A DNA stretch of 64,000 nt from DATFXM01 sp035315885. Its GTDB lineage: Bacteria > Acidobacteriota > Blastocatellia > UBA7656. The translations under genes were made by a program, and so were the position numbers. The notes beneath the pieces are model-generated. The model did no database searches, had not been told where the DNA came from, and saw nothing but the letters and a program-made list of their open reading frames with translations. Positions 53,397 through 62,388 of this stretch are shown piece after piece. Position 1 is the stretch's first letter. Each line of letters starts with the position of its first letter. The stretch covers positions 1 to 64,000 of the forward strand of contig DATFXM010000060.1 of the NCBI GenBank assembly GCA_035315885.1, in the 5' to 3' direction.

Positions 53397-54707
53397 ATGC
53401 CAAGTCTCCAATGCATTGAAGAGTCCTGCCTGAGTGAGTTTCCTCTCACAGCGAGGATCTACACTTGTCAGCGCTGCGGCGGCCTGCTGGACGTGAAGTA
53501 TCGTTTTGAGTCCTCTGTTTCGGCAGACAGTCTCAAATCTCTTTTTGAGGCCAGAAGGAACTCGAACGCAGAGCTGGATCGCAGCGGCGTCTGGCGCTTC
53601 CGGGAGCTGCTCCCTTTTGTTTCAGATCTGTCTAACATCGTGACCCTTGCCGAAGGGAACACCCCGATATACCAGGCGGTGCGCGCTGCGGACTACGCCG
53701 GATTGAATGCGATCAGCTTCAAACATCTCGGGATGAATCCGACCGGCTCATTCAAGGACAACGGGATGACTACGGGCGTGACTCAGGCGCGAGCGCTCGG
53801 TGCTGCTGCGGTTGCGTGCGCTTCGACGGGCAACACTTCCGCGTCGATGGCTGCATACGCCGCGCGAGCCGGACTTCGGGCCTTTGTTCTTATACCGGCC
53901 GATCAGGTGGCCTACGGAAAGCTTTCTCAGTCGATCGAATACGGCGCGACGGTAGTCGAGATCGAAGGCAACTTCGACGACGCCATGCGCATTGTGCGGG
54001 AGCTCGCGGACGAAACCGATCTCTACCTGCTGAACTCGATCAACCCTTTCCGCCTTGAAGGGCAAAAGGCAATAGCGATCGAGTTGATGGAACAACTGGA
54101 TTGGAAGCCACCCGATTGGATCGCAGTTCCCGGCGGAAATCTCGGAAACTCGTCGGCCCTCGGAAAGGGGTTAGCCGAGTTGTTTGAGCTTGGGTTCATT
54201 GCTGCGAGGCCCAGGCTCGCGGTGATTCAAGCCGAAGGTGCTGCGCCTTTCTTTGACCTGGTGTCTTCAGGGCGGGGCGCGGCGTTCACCGCAGTCGAAA
54301 AGCCTTCGACTCTTGCGACGGCGATTAAAATCGGCAACCCGGTATCGTGGAAGAAGGCCCTGCGAGCGCTCGAGTGGAGCAACGGAACGGTCGAAGCGGT
54401 CACTGAACCGGAAATCGCCGACGCAAAGGCGGTCATTGGCAGAGACGGTATCGGCTGCGAACCGGCTTCTGCGGCGACGCTTGCGGGCGTGAAGCGACTG
54501 ACGGCCAAGGGCGCAATCAAACCTGATGAGTCAGTCGTTGCGATCCTGACCGGGAACCTGCTCAAGGATCCTGACTACACGGTGGGTTATCACACGGGGC
54601 GTTTGACGTTGGAAGGCCGGTCGATCTACGGGAGCTTCGAGAACCGCCCGATGAGAATTGCGGCCGACAAGGCCTTGATCCGCAGGAAGCTGCTTGAACA
54701 GTCTTAG
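53397..54707 (+). CDS. thrC: Threonine synthase
   Basis: 436 aa from ATG 53397. An N-terminal zinc-ribbon-like segment (CIEESC, CQRCGG) is typical of the long bacterial/plant-like class. The PLP lysine is Lys120 in NPTGSFKDNGMTTG, followed by CASTGNTSASMAAYAARAG, and VPGGNLGNSSALGKG binds the phosphate. Reaction: O-phosphohomoserine to threonine. The end (GYHTGRLTLEGR) also fits. It stands alone, flanked by repeats on both sides; thrA/thrB are not near. No ribosome site is seen before the ATG (TTATAA directly upstream). Confidence 0.96.
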   Translation: MPSLQCIEESCLSEFPLTARIYTCQRCGGLLDVKYRFESSVSADSLKSLFEARRNSNAELDRSGVWRFRELLPFVSDLSNIVTLAEGNTPIYQAVRAADYAGLNAISFKHLGMNPTGSFKDNGMTTGVTQARALGAAAVACASTGNTSASMAAYAARAGLRAFVLIPADQVAYGKLSQSIEYGATVVEIEGNFDDAMRIVRELADETDLYLLNSINPFRLEGQKAIAIELMEQLDWKPPDWIAVPGGNLGNSSALGKGLAELFELGFIAARPRLAVIQAEGAAPFFDLVSSGRGAAFTAVEKPSTLATAIKIGNPVSWKKALRALEWSNGTVEAVTEPEIADAKAVIGRDGIGCEPASAATLAGVKRLTAKGAIKPDESVVAILTGNLLKDPDYTVGYHTGRLTLEGRSIYGSFENRPMRIAADKALIRRKLLEQS

Positions 54708-54836
54708 TTTCTGGTTTCTGGTTTCTGGTTTCTAGTTTCTGGTTTCCAGTTCCATCGAGCTAGCGCGACTTTTGTGTCAAGGACCGATCAGAAACCGCGA
54801 ACCAGAAACTAGAAACTAGAAACCAGAAACCAGAAA
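54708..54836. repeat. Paired GGTTTCT heptamer arms
   Basis: TTTCTGGTTTCTGGTTTCTG starts at the thrC stop codon; the right arm (54788-54836) has CCAGAAACTAGAAACTAGAA and CCAGAAACCAGAAAC. About 45 unique bases form the core. Convergent gap. Six or more units pair with few mismatches, giving a stem of over 40 bp. Confidence 0.93.
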
Positions 54837-54844
54837 CGACAAAC

Positions 54845-55915
54845 TCACTTCCTCTTGATGGACGTTACCACGAGGCCGGTATCCTCGCTCTGCAACGTGA
54901 ATTCCACCTGATCACCTACGCCCGCCACGTCAAGCATCGATTTGTCTTTCACTCGAAACGGCATGTCCATCGAAGTCATCAGCCCGTCGATGTCTTTGTG
55001 ATCTATCTGAAGCGTACCGGTCTCGCGATCGATCGCCTGGACGACACCCACTCCCGGATACTTGCGCAACCCTCGAAGCTCGCTGAGGACCTCGACCGGT
55101 TTCCACGAGTTTCCGCTGTACAGCTTGACCAACCTTCCATTCTCATCGATCAGCGCTGTCCGCAGAGAATGAATGATCTGATCGCTCTCAGTCCAGTAGC
55201 TCATTCCAAAAAACGTCGCAATGCTCTTGATCTCCTCCTTACTCCCGCCCGCAAATTGCCAGTTCCCGAAATTCGCACCTACGCCCGCGCCGTAGTCGCG
55301 AAGCACTTTCGGCGAATCGTATTCGGGATCGATCGAGATTGTCAGCAAATGCGTGGGCGGAAAATGAACCGCGTCGGACTTCACCCCTTTGTCTATCTCA
55401 GCAAAATTGCCGGTCATCAACGGGCAGTAGTCCGGCAATGGACAACGCGTGTAGACGAAAGTAACCAACAGCGCTTTGCCTCGATACTGGCTCAGCTTTA
55501 CCCTCTTGCCGTCCTGATCGGTGAGCGAGAAGTCAGGTACCGCTGCTCCCGCTTGCGGGTCGGCGCTGCTCCCGCCAACTGAAGCCGGGTCAAGTGCCGA
55601 GGTGCGCGTAGCTATGACGTCTTCGAGCCAGGACCGCGGCCCCGCTACAACGAGAGTCGCTTGAATCCCGTCGCCTTCCGCAAGGTCATTCAACATCCGC
55701 TTGTCTTTGATCGAGAAGGGCATCACCATCGCGTCCATGTAACCCGCAATGGCCTCGTGCGCGATCGTGACGGTCGAACCCTTCAAATCAACCGAAACGA
55801 CTTTGCCTTTGAGTTCGTACCGCTGCGGCGCCTCCCGCGGTGTACAGGATGAAATCGATGTAAGCGTGACAGTCAGAATAAAGAGAATTAGGGCGCGAGC
55901 CCCGGACCAGTTCAT
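54845..55915 (-). CDS. SCO1/SenC-family protein flanked by two CusF-like copper domains
   Basis: 356 aa from ATG 55915; a TTG-type start 90 bases earlier is less likely. The N-terminal hydrophobic segment ends in ISSC, a possible lipoprotein box. Residues about 30-100 form a CusF-like domain (YELKGKVVSVDLKGSTVTI, AGYMDAMVMPFSI). The SCO/thioredoxin domain (about 115-275) has the copper ligands Cys-Cys in YTRCPLPDYCPLM (CX5C instead of the usual CX3C) and His in DQIIHSLRTALID. A second CusF-like domain (about 285-352) reads GVVQAIDRETGTLQI, GLMTSMDMPFRV. Inferred role: copper delivery to a cytochrome oxidase or cuproprotein. No oxidase genes are near. Confidence 0.87.
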   Translation of the reverse strand: MNWSGARALILFILTVTLTSISSCTPREAPQRYELKGKVVSVDLKGSTVTIAHEAIAGYMDAMVMPFSIKDKRMLNDLAEGDGIQATLVVAGPRSWLEDVIATRTSALDPASVGGSSADPQAGAAVPDFSLTDQDGKRVKLSQYRGKALLVTFVYTRCPLPDYCPLMTGNFAEIDKGVKSDAVHFPPTHLLTISIDPEYDSPKVLRDYGAGVGANFGNWQFAGGSKEEIKSIATFFGMSYWTESDQIIHSLRTALIDENGRLVKLYSGNSWKPVEVLSELRGLRKYPGVGVVQAIDRETGTLQIDHKDIDGLMTSMDMPFRVKDKSMLDVAGVGDQVEFTLQSEDTGLVVTSIKRK

Positions 55916-56088
55916 ATCATGGATTCTGCACGACTGCGCTTCCCGCTTCAATCCAAAGCGGTTTGGAGATTCAGGCACGCGCGGATTGAACAGGCCACAG
56001 AGCATATGCTAGAAATCTCGTTTGCTTAACCCAGCCAGTTCCAAACAATCGATTGATTAATATTGAACAGCAAGAAAGATGAACGCTA

Positions 56089-56673
56089 ATGGTTAGGGAT
56101 CCGGTGATAATTGTTTCGGGGCTGCCGCGATCAGGCACATCGATGATGATGAAGATGCTCGCGGCCGGCGGCCTCGAACCTCTGACCGACAACATTCGAA
56201 CAGCCGATGAGGACAATCCAAAAGGCTATTTCGAGTTCGAACGAGTCAAGCAGATCGAGACCGACAATGCGTGGCTGGATGACGCGCACGGCAAAGTCGT
56301 AAAACTCATTTCGGCGCTGTTGAGGCATCTTCCGCCGGCCTACAACTACAAGATCATTTTCATGCGCCGAAGCATGGCTGAGATTCTTGCGTCGCAGCGT
56401 CAGATGCTGGTGCGTCGTGGAGAGCCGGCCGATAAAGTTCCCGATGACAAGATGGCGGCAATGTTTGAGAAGCACCTGTCGCAAGTAGAATCATGGCTCG
56501 CCGAACAAAAGAATATCGAGACGCTGTACGTCCGGTACAACGATGTTTTGAACGATCCGAGGTCCGAGGCTCAGCGAATCGGCGGCTTCCTCCAGGGGAG
56601 AGTCGAGGTCGAGCCAATGGTGGAAGTCGTGGACCGAGCCCTCTACCGCCAGCGACAAGGCGACCACAAGTAG
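56089..56673 (+). CDS. Sulfotransferase-like P-loop protein
   Basis: 194 aa from ATG 56089. VIIVSGLPRSGTSMMMKML is the 5'-phosphosulfate-binding loop of PAPS sulfotransferases, and FMRRSMAEILASQRQML is the 3'-phosphate site. The protein is short for the family (usually 250-300), but the core looks complete. Related small proteins are annotated as sulfotransferase family without known substrates. Cytoplasmic. It is divergent from the SCO gene, with about 170 bases for promoters. Confidence 0.75.
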   Translation: MVRDPVIIVSGLPRSGTSMMMKMLAAGGLEPLTDNIRTADEDNPKGYFEFERVKQIETDNAWLDDAHGKVVKLISALLRHLPPAYNYKIIFMRRSMAEILASQRQMLVRRGEPADKVPDDKMAAMFEKHLSQVESWLAEQKNIETLYVRYNDVLNDPRSEAQRIGGFLQGRVEVEPMVEVVDRALYRQRQGDHK

Positions 56674-56799
56674 GTGCCACAAATGCGCTGGAGTGTGCGG
56701 GAATTTTCACTTGCGTGCTCGAAGAAAAAGCTTGATCGGGTTAGCGATCACGTGGTTTCATTAGTGCATTCCTTTGAGTTTGCGTCACTGGAGGCATAG

Positions 56800-57309
56800 A
56801 TGGCCAAAGCACGTCGCAGTTTGCTTTTCATGCTTTCGGCCGTCCTGTTTGCGGCCGCCTCGATTCTTACCCCTCTAACCCCGTCGGCAAGCTCCCAGAC
56901 AGTCTTCGAGCTGACCGGCGAGTGGATCATGGTGTCGACGCCGATAAACGGACAGATCTTCTCGCGAGGAGGAAACTCGCTCGGCTTTCCCGATCGCGAC
57001 ATGGTATTTACCCAGCAGGGTGACATCCGAACCGGAGTTGTGCTCCGTGAGGATGCAGGACCAAACGTGCGACCGCTGGGTGTTTGGCGGGTCAACGGGA
57101 AGCATTTGAGCGCGACTTTTGAGTTGTGGTGTCCGGACCCTTCGACTTCGTGCGGTTCGGTCATTATGAGGGGCGAGTTTGTGAATCCCGACACGGTAAG
57201 AGGCACGATGACCGTGTTCTTCGACACTCCCGATCCCGGGCGTCCCACGGGTCTCGACACCTGGGTCTTCCAATACACGGGGAACCGGGTAGTACCCGGT
57301 ACAAACTGA
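56800..57309 (+). CDS. Small secreted protein of unknown family (paralogue 1)
   Basis: 169 aa from ATG 56800 with GGAGG 6 bases upstream. A signal peptide (residues 1-32, RRSLLFMLSAVLFAAASILT) leads a beta-rich domain beginning FELTGEWIMVSTP. A motif ATFELWCPDPSTSCGSVIMRG holds two cysteines that could pair. No family was recognised. It overlaps the next gene (TGATG), so the two are probably translated as a coupled pair and are similar to each other. Confidence 0.8.
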   Translation: MAKARRSLLFMLSAVLFAAASILTPLTPSASSQTVFELTGEWIMVSTPINGQIFSRGGNSLGFPDRDMVFTQQGDIRTGVVLREDAGPNVRPLGVWRVNGKHLSATFELWCPDPSTSCGSVIMRGEFVNPDTVRGTMTVFFDTPDPGRPTGLDTWVFQYTGNRVVPGTN

Positions 57310-57764
57310 TGCAGCACAGTCTTCGCTTTTTGGTGGTAGTCGTGTTGTTTGCCGCGCTGGCGGTGCCCGCGTTGGCAGACAAGAGAATCGAAGGACGCTG
57401 GATGGTGAATGTCACGATTCCAGTTGGGCCTGACACGAACACCAGGCAAACTCTCGCATTGAATTTTGAAGTCGGCCCGATGGGAGACAGCCTTCACGGG
57501 CGGATCGTGGTGACGGACGACGGGGGCCGAACCTATGGAGCGGTGTACCGACAAGTCGGCAAGAAATTCTCGATCACGTTTGAACTGCCGTGCGAGGGAA
57601 GCGGAGACAACTCGTGTGGGTCGGTAGTGCTGAAGGGCAAAGTCAAAAGCGGCGGAGTGAGGATCAAAGGCTCTGCCATCGTGATGTGGGACTCAGAGAA
57701 TACCCAAAATCCCGCGTTGTTTGACACGTCAAATGGTTCCTTCTCCGGCGACAGAGTGCAGTGA
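57309..57764 (+). CDS. Small secreted protein of unknown family (paralogue 2)
   Basis: 151 aa from ATG 57309, whose first base is the last base of the previous stop. The frame is open from 57126, but that part is a shadow of the previous gene. A signal peptide (QHSLRFLVVVVLFAALAVPA) is followed by RIEGRWMVNVTIP and ITFELPCEGSGDNSCGSVVL, matching ELTGEWIMVSTP and ATFELWCP...SCGSV of the first paralogue. The two-Cys motif is kept. Lipocalin-like size, but no proof. Role unknown. Confidence 0.8.
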   Translation: MQHSLRFLVVVVLFAALAVPALADKRIEGRWMVNVTIPVGPDTNTRQTLALNFEVGPMGDSLHGRIVVTDDGGRTYGAVYRQVGKKFSITFELPCEGSGDNSCGSVVLKGKVKSGGVRIKGSAIVMWDSENTQNPALFDTSNGSFSGDRVQ

Positions 57765-57818
57765 GTTTTGAGTGTCACGACAAGATGGGTTGATACTCAG
57801 CACTCAGAAGTCAGCACT
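57764..57818. repeat. TGAGTGC-type heptamers, degenerate pair
   Basis: GAGTTTTGAGTGTCACGACA at the end of one gene faces ACTCAGCACTCAGAAGTCAG at the end of the convergent gene. Confidence 0.7.
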
Positions 57819-57834
57819 CTCGCGGAGTTGACCA

Positions 57835-60800
57835 TCATTTTCCGATTCGCGACACCACGATCGGCATCTCTAACTTCTTTGCCATCTCGTTCAGAGACAC
57901 CAGCTCAGTGTTGAGCAGCTTTTTCAGCTCACTCTCATAACCGTCCAGTTCTTGCTTCTGTTCAGCGAATACCTCGCGAACTCCTTGTGTCGGAACACCA
58001 TCGCTGTCGGTGGTCGCGTCGTACAGTGACGACATTCGTGAATACAATTTCGCGCCGCCCTTCATCGCGAGAATGTCGTACACAACTTCCGCCTTCGGAT
58101 TGTGGATTTTCGCCTCCAGCTCATCCAGCCGCTTGATCAACTCTGTGGAAGCGGTCATCAGCGACTCGGCCGTGGCAGACTCCTTCAAAAGCTCGTTACG
58201 AGTCGCCAATTGCTGCTTCACCGATCTCAGCTCCCGCACGTCGCGAGTCATCCGCGAGATTTCATTCCGAATAGAAATCGCGAGTCCGAATTGTGCCTTC
58301 AAATCCGCTTCAGACATCGATACTCGAGGATCCGGCAAGACCTTCATTTGTGTCGAAGCCGTCTGGCCATCCACCGTCAACTTCAAAGTGTAAACACCCG
58401 GGAGTGCAAGCGGACCGACCACCGGATTGCCCGCATCCAGCTTTGCGTTCTGAACTAGCTGGGCTCCGGCGTAGCTCAGGTCCCACGACCCCATGTTCAC
58501 ACCCGCTTCCTTGGGAAGCGCTGCCTTCTTCGCGGCCACTTCAGCCTCGTTGGTGTTGTCGCCGACGCCCGGCGGCGTCACCGGCTTGCTGCTGAGACTC
58601 CTCACCACGTTGCCTTGCGAATCCAGAATGTCCACGACAACGTCGCCTTTCGGAGCCGCTTTCAGCCAATAGTAAAACGATGCTCGCGCCGGTGGATTCT
58701 CACCCGCCCACTTGTCGGGAGGACCGGCCCCGATTCGCCAACGAATTGCATCCGGCGTGCTGAGCATGTGCACTGAAGAGGCTGTGATATTTGGAGACAG
58801 CTCACGAATGACCGAGAGATGATCGAAGGTCCAGATCGATCGTCCCATCGTCGCAAGCACGAGGCTGTTGTCCTTAACTATCAGATCGTGTACTGCGACG
58901 GTCGGAAGGTTGAGCCTCAGTGCTGTCCAGGATGACCCTCCATCCATTGAGTACATCACCCCGCGTTCGGTTCCCAGGTACATAATATCCGAGCGCACAG
59001 GATCCACCCTGACCGAGTGAAGGTAGACATCCTGCGGCAACGCGTTATCCAGCCGCCGCCACGTCGCACCATAGTCGGTGGTTTTGAACAGATAAGGATG
59101 CATGTTATCCAGGCGGTGAGCGTCTACAACCACCCATGCGGTGCCTCGATCGGTGCGTGACGGCTCGATGATCGAAACGGTACCCCATTCCGGAAACCCG
59201 GTCATCGCAGCGGTGACATTCTTCCATGTCTTGCCGTCGTCCCGCGTGACGTGCACCAGACCGTCATCGCTGCCAACCCAGATCACGCCCTTCTCGACCG
59301 GCGACTCGGCGATGGCAAATATGGTGCAGTAGGTCTCTACACCGGTGTTATCCCCGGTAATCGGACCTCCCGCCCATTTCTGTTTGGACTTGTCGTTGCG
59401 AGTCAGATCCGGGCTGATTGCGGCCCACGTCTGTCCTCCGTCTTCAGTCCTGAACAATACGTTGCCGCCGTGATAAATCACCTTCGGGTTGAAAGGCGAG
59501 ATGGCAATGGGAGCAGTCCATTGAAAACGGTATTTCATGTCTTCGCCGCCGTGACCCGATGGATCTTCGGGGTAGACGCCCACGTTGCGCGATTGCCGGG
59601 TTCGATGATCGTATTTGGAGATGTATCCTCCGTACTCTCCGGCGTAGACGATGTTCGGGTCCGAAGTGTCGGACACAACGTGCCCTGCTTCTCCTCCACC
59701 TACTCCCCACCAGTCAGTGTTGCGGATTCCGCCGTTTCTGAGACTGTTGCTTGGGCCTTGCGCAGTTCCGATGTCCTGCATCGCACCCGCAACGTGAAAT
59801 GGCGTTCGATTATCGGCCGAGACGTGATAGAACTGACCGAACGGCAAAGCCGGCGCATACCAGCTCTCTCCTCCATCTACCGACAGGTTCACCCCGCCAT
59901 CGTCGGCGCCAATCATTCGTTTTGGGTTCTTCGGATCGATCCACAGATCGTGATTGTCGCCGTGCGCGATGCCGCTCACGATGTTGAAGGTCTTGCCGCC
60001 ATCGATGCTTTTCAGCATGGGAACCTGCGGGCACCAGAGTTCGTCGGGGTTGGCCGGATTCACGGTGATCGTAGAGTAGTACCACGCGCGTTGCCTGAGC
60101 AGACGATTGGCGCTTAAGCGAGACCAGGTGTCGCCCCCGTCGTCGGAGCGAAACATGCCTCCTTCATCGGCTTCGATCAGGGCGTAGACACGCCGTCCGT
60201 CGGAGGGAGCTACGGCAACTCCGATCTTCCCCCAGATCCCCGAAGGCAGACCTTTTTCCGTAAGTTGCTTCCAGCTGTCTCCGCCGTCGCGAGAAATGTA
60301 AAGGCCGCTGCCGGGTCCGCCGCTCTGCAAGTCCCACGGGAATCGCCGCGCCTGCCACAGTCCCGCAAAAACGATGTTCGGATTTGAGGGATCGATTGCG
60401 ACGTCCGAGGCGCCGGTATTCTCGTCTTTTTTCAGGACCTGTTCCCAGGTTCGGCCGCCGTTGCGAGTACGGTAGACGCCGCGCTGGGTGTTGGGTCCGA
60501 AGGCGTGGCCGAGCACTGCCGCGAATGCGATGTCCGGGTCTCGTGGATGTACGACCACGGTTCCGATCTGACCCTCTTGCTTCCAGACGTGCGTCCACGT
60601 TTTGCCCGCGTCCATGGATTTATAGATGCCGTTTCCGGCGGCGACATTGCCGCGAATATTCGCCTCGCCCGAGCCGACATAGACGACGTTCGGATCTGAG
60701 GGAGCGATTGCAATGGAGCCGCACGAGGAAATGGGCTGATCGTCGAATACCGGTTTCCAGGTGAGACCAGCGTCGGTCGACTTCCAGACTCCGCTTGCCG

Positions 60801-61176
60801 CTCCCGCTGCGTAATAGACATTCGGGTCGCCCGGGACTCCGGTCGCTCGATCCACGCGTCCGCCCCACGCCGGACCGAGTAGTCTGAACTTGAGGCCCTT
60901 GAGCTGTTGAGGGCCCTTTTGTTCGGCTTGTTCGTCGTTTTGCGCGGACTGATCAGGTTTCTGGGTCACCTGTTCGGGCTTTCGCGCTGGGGGTCCGGTC
61001 TTTTGCTCGGCTTGAGCCGAGTCTCGAGAATCGCTTGACGTGCGGAAGCTGTCTACACCACTGAAGGACTGATGGGCTCCCAACGCACCCGCGACGGTCT
61101 GAGTTTGGGTCCAGGTCATGCAGGCGGTCAGGAAGACAATCGTGAACGATGAGCAGAGTCGGTGTCTTGTTCGCAT
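57835..61176 (-). CDS. Large exported BNR-repeat / sortilin-like beta-propeller protein
   Basis: 1113 aa from ATG 61176. A signal peptide (SFTIVFLTACMTWTQT) is followed by a Gln/Lys/Glu-rich linker (KPEQVTQKPDQSAQNDEQAE). Then come at least ten BNR/Asp-box motifs of the type S.DGG.TW (STDAGLTWKP, SMDAGKTWTH, TRNGGRTWEQ, SRDGGDSWKQ, SDDGGDTWSR), making one or two beta-propellers up to about residue 750. A fibronectin-like segment and a C-terminal helical region (about 960-1110) end it. Proteins of this kind are usually annotated as glycosyl hydrolase, but no sialidase catalytic residues can be assigned. More likely a binding or scaffold protein. Conserved in Acidobacteriota and Bacteroidota. 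Confidence 0.85.
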   Translation of the reverse strand: MRTRHRLCSSFTIVFLTACMTWTQTQTVAGALGAHQSFSGVDSFRTSSDSRDSAQAEQKTGPPARKPEQVTQKPDQSAQNDEQAEQKGPQQLKGLKFRLLGPAWGGRVDRATGVPGDPNVYYAAGAASGVWKSTDAGLTWKPVFDDQPISSCGSIAIAPSDPNVVYVGSGEANIRGNVAAGNGIYKSMDAGKTWTHVWKQEGQIGTVVVHPRDPDIAFAAVLGHAFGPNTQRGVYRTRNGGRTWEQVLKKDENTGASDVAIDPSNPNIVFAGLWQARRFPWDLQSGGPGSGLYISRDGGDSWKQLTEKGLPSGIWGKIGVAVAPSDGRRVYALIEADEGGMFRSDDGGDTWSRLSANRLLRQRAWYYSTITVNPANPDELWCPQVPMLKSIDGGKTFNIVSGIAHGDNHDLWIDPKNPKRMIGADDGGVNLSVDGGESWYAPALPFGQFYHVSADNRTPFHVAGAMQDIGTAQGPSNSLRNGGIRNTDWWGVGGGEAGHVVSDTSDPNIVYAGEYGGYISKYDHRTRQSRNVGVYPEDPSGHGGEDMKYRFQWTAPIAISPFNPKVIYHGGNVLFRTEDGGQTWAAISPDLTRNDKSKQKWAGGPITGDNTGVETYCTIFAIAESPVEKGVIWVGSDDGLVHVTRDDGKTWKNVTAAMTGFPEWGTVSIIEPSRTDRGTAWVVVDAHRLDNMHPYLFKTTDYGATWRRLDNALPQDVYLHSVRVDPVRSDIMYLGTERGVMYSMDGGSSWTALRLNLPTVAVHDLIVKDNSLVLATMGRSIWTFDHLSVIRELSPNITASSVHMLSTPDAIRWRIGAGPPDKWAGENPPARASFYYWLKAAPKGDVVVDILDSQGNVVRSLSSKPVTPPGVGDNTNEAEVAAKKAALPKEAGVNMGSWDLSYAGAQLVQNAKLDAGNPVVGPLALPGVYTLKLTVDGQTASTQMKVLPDPRVSMSEADLKAQFGLAISIRNEISRMTRDVRELRSVKQQLATRNELLKESATAESLMTASTELIKRLDELEAKIHNPKAEVVYDILAMKGGAKLYSRMSSLYDATTDSDGVPTQGVREVFAEQKQELDGYESELKKLLNTELVSLNEMAKKLEMPIVVSRIGK

Positions 61177-61280
61177 AGTGTACCGGCCGTGACTGGCGAA
61201 TAACTTATCAGATTCCTGACAGTGAAATTGTCGTTCGTGATGTTAGTTCGCAGACTGAAAGTTAACAAGGGGAGGTAGGG

Positions 61281-61411
61281 ATAGGTTTAGGGTTTCGGGT
61301 TCGTTAGATGGAGACTCGAAAGACGCCTAATGTGAGATAGAGTCATACTGAATCTAACGAACCCGAAATCCTAAACCCGAAACCTACTGCCTACTGCCTC
61401 AGTACTCAGAA
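61281..61411. repeat. Paired GGGTTTA/GGGTTTC arms plus GGCAGTA and TCAGAAC units
   Basis: ATAGGTTTAGGGTTTCGGGT faces AACCCGAAATCCTAAACCCG (61360-61380), continuing the pairing inward (TTCGTTAGAT / ATCTAACGAA). CCTACTGCCTACTGCCTCAG and CTCAGAACTT follow. It lies in a divergent gap, so both promoters must be inside or very close. Confidence 0.9.
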
Positions 61412-61449
61412 CTTTGATTTACCCGAGCGTGCTCCCTACAATCTCGGGC

Positions 61450-62388
61450 GTGACGTCTATCCCGTCAGAACAGGTGGCAATCGCAATTGCCGATCTCACG
61501 AAACGCTACGGGCACGTCGTCTCTCGAAAAAAGATCACCGCCGTAAAGAACCTGAAGCTGGAAGTCCGCAAAGGAGAGATCTTTGGTTTCCTCGGACTGA
61601 ACGGCGCAGGCAAGACCACCACAATTCGCATCCTGCTGGACCTGATTCGGCCGACCGCGGGCGCCGCTTCGATATTCGGTCGGAATTGTCAGAGCAATGG
61701 ACTCGAAGCTCGCTCATTGATCGGATATTTGCCCGGAGAGATGGGGGTTTACGCAGATCTCACCGGGCGGCGGCTTCTTGATCTTCTCGCCGGTCTCGGT
61801 CCGCACGCGATCGATCCGAGCTATCGCGGCGAGTTACAGGAACGGCTAGAACTGACGGACAAGGATCTGAATCGAAGGTTGCGAGAGTACAGCACCGGCA
61901 TGAAGCGCAAGCTCGGCTTGATTCAGGCGTTTCAGACTGACCCGCCTCTGCTGATTCTCGACGAGCCCACTGAAGGGCTCGATCCGCTGGTGCAGGATTC
62001 GTTTTATCAACTGCTCCACGACCTACGCGAACGCGGCCGGACGGTATTCATGTCGTCGCACGTGCTCTCCGAAGTGGAACGCGTCTGCGAAAGGATCGGG
62101 GTGATTCGTCAGGGCGAGCTGGTGTTGCTGTCGACGGTCGAAGACATAAGACGGATGGCGCCACGGCGTGTCCGGGTTTTGTTCTCTCGTGCTGCAGCAG
62201 ACACGCCGAAGTTGCCCAACGGCCACGAGCTGATCAGCGCAACAGAGCGCGAGTGGAACTTGCGCGTGCAAGGCGCGCTTGGGCCTTTGTTGGCGCTGCT
62301 TGATGGCCACGAGGTGAGCGATATTGAAATCCAGGAGCCGAAACTCGAAGACGTGCTGATCAGGTACTACCGCGAGGGACGCGCATGA
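61450..62388 (+). CDS. ABC transporter ATP-binding protein
   Basis: 312 aa from GTG 61450; TTG 61414 (the longest frame) and GTG 61477 are alternatives, and no ribosome site decides. The Walker A motif is GLNGAGKTTTIR, the signature is EYSTGMKRKLGL (first Ser of LSGG kept as STGMK), Walker B is LLILDEPTEGLDP and the switch His is in FMSSHVLSEVER. The C-terminal 80 residues are the DrrA/CcmA-type extension. It pairs with the permease gene, which starts inside its stop (ATGA). Likely an export system for lipid, drug or polymer. Confidence 0.93.
   Translation: MTSIPSEQVAIAIADLTKRYGHVVSRKKITAVKNLKLEVRKGEIFGFLGLNGAGKTTTIRILLDLIRPTAGAASIFGRNCQSNGLEARSLIGYLPGEMGVYADLTGRRLLDLLAGLGPHAIDPSYRGELQERLELTDKDLNRRLREYSTGMKRKLGLIQAFQTDPPLLILDEPTEGLDPLVQDSFYQLLHDLRERGRTVFMSSHVLSEVERVCERIGVIRQGELVLLSTVEDIRRMAPRRVRVLFSRAAADTPKLPNGHELISATEREWNLRVQGALGPLLALLDGHEVSDIEIQEPKLEDVLIRYYREGRA

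Noticed and set aside
57126..57308. 61-codon upstream extension of the second secreted paralogue
   Set aside because: It overlaps the previous gene out of frame, and a signal peptide begins at ATG 57309.
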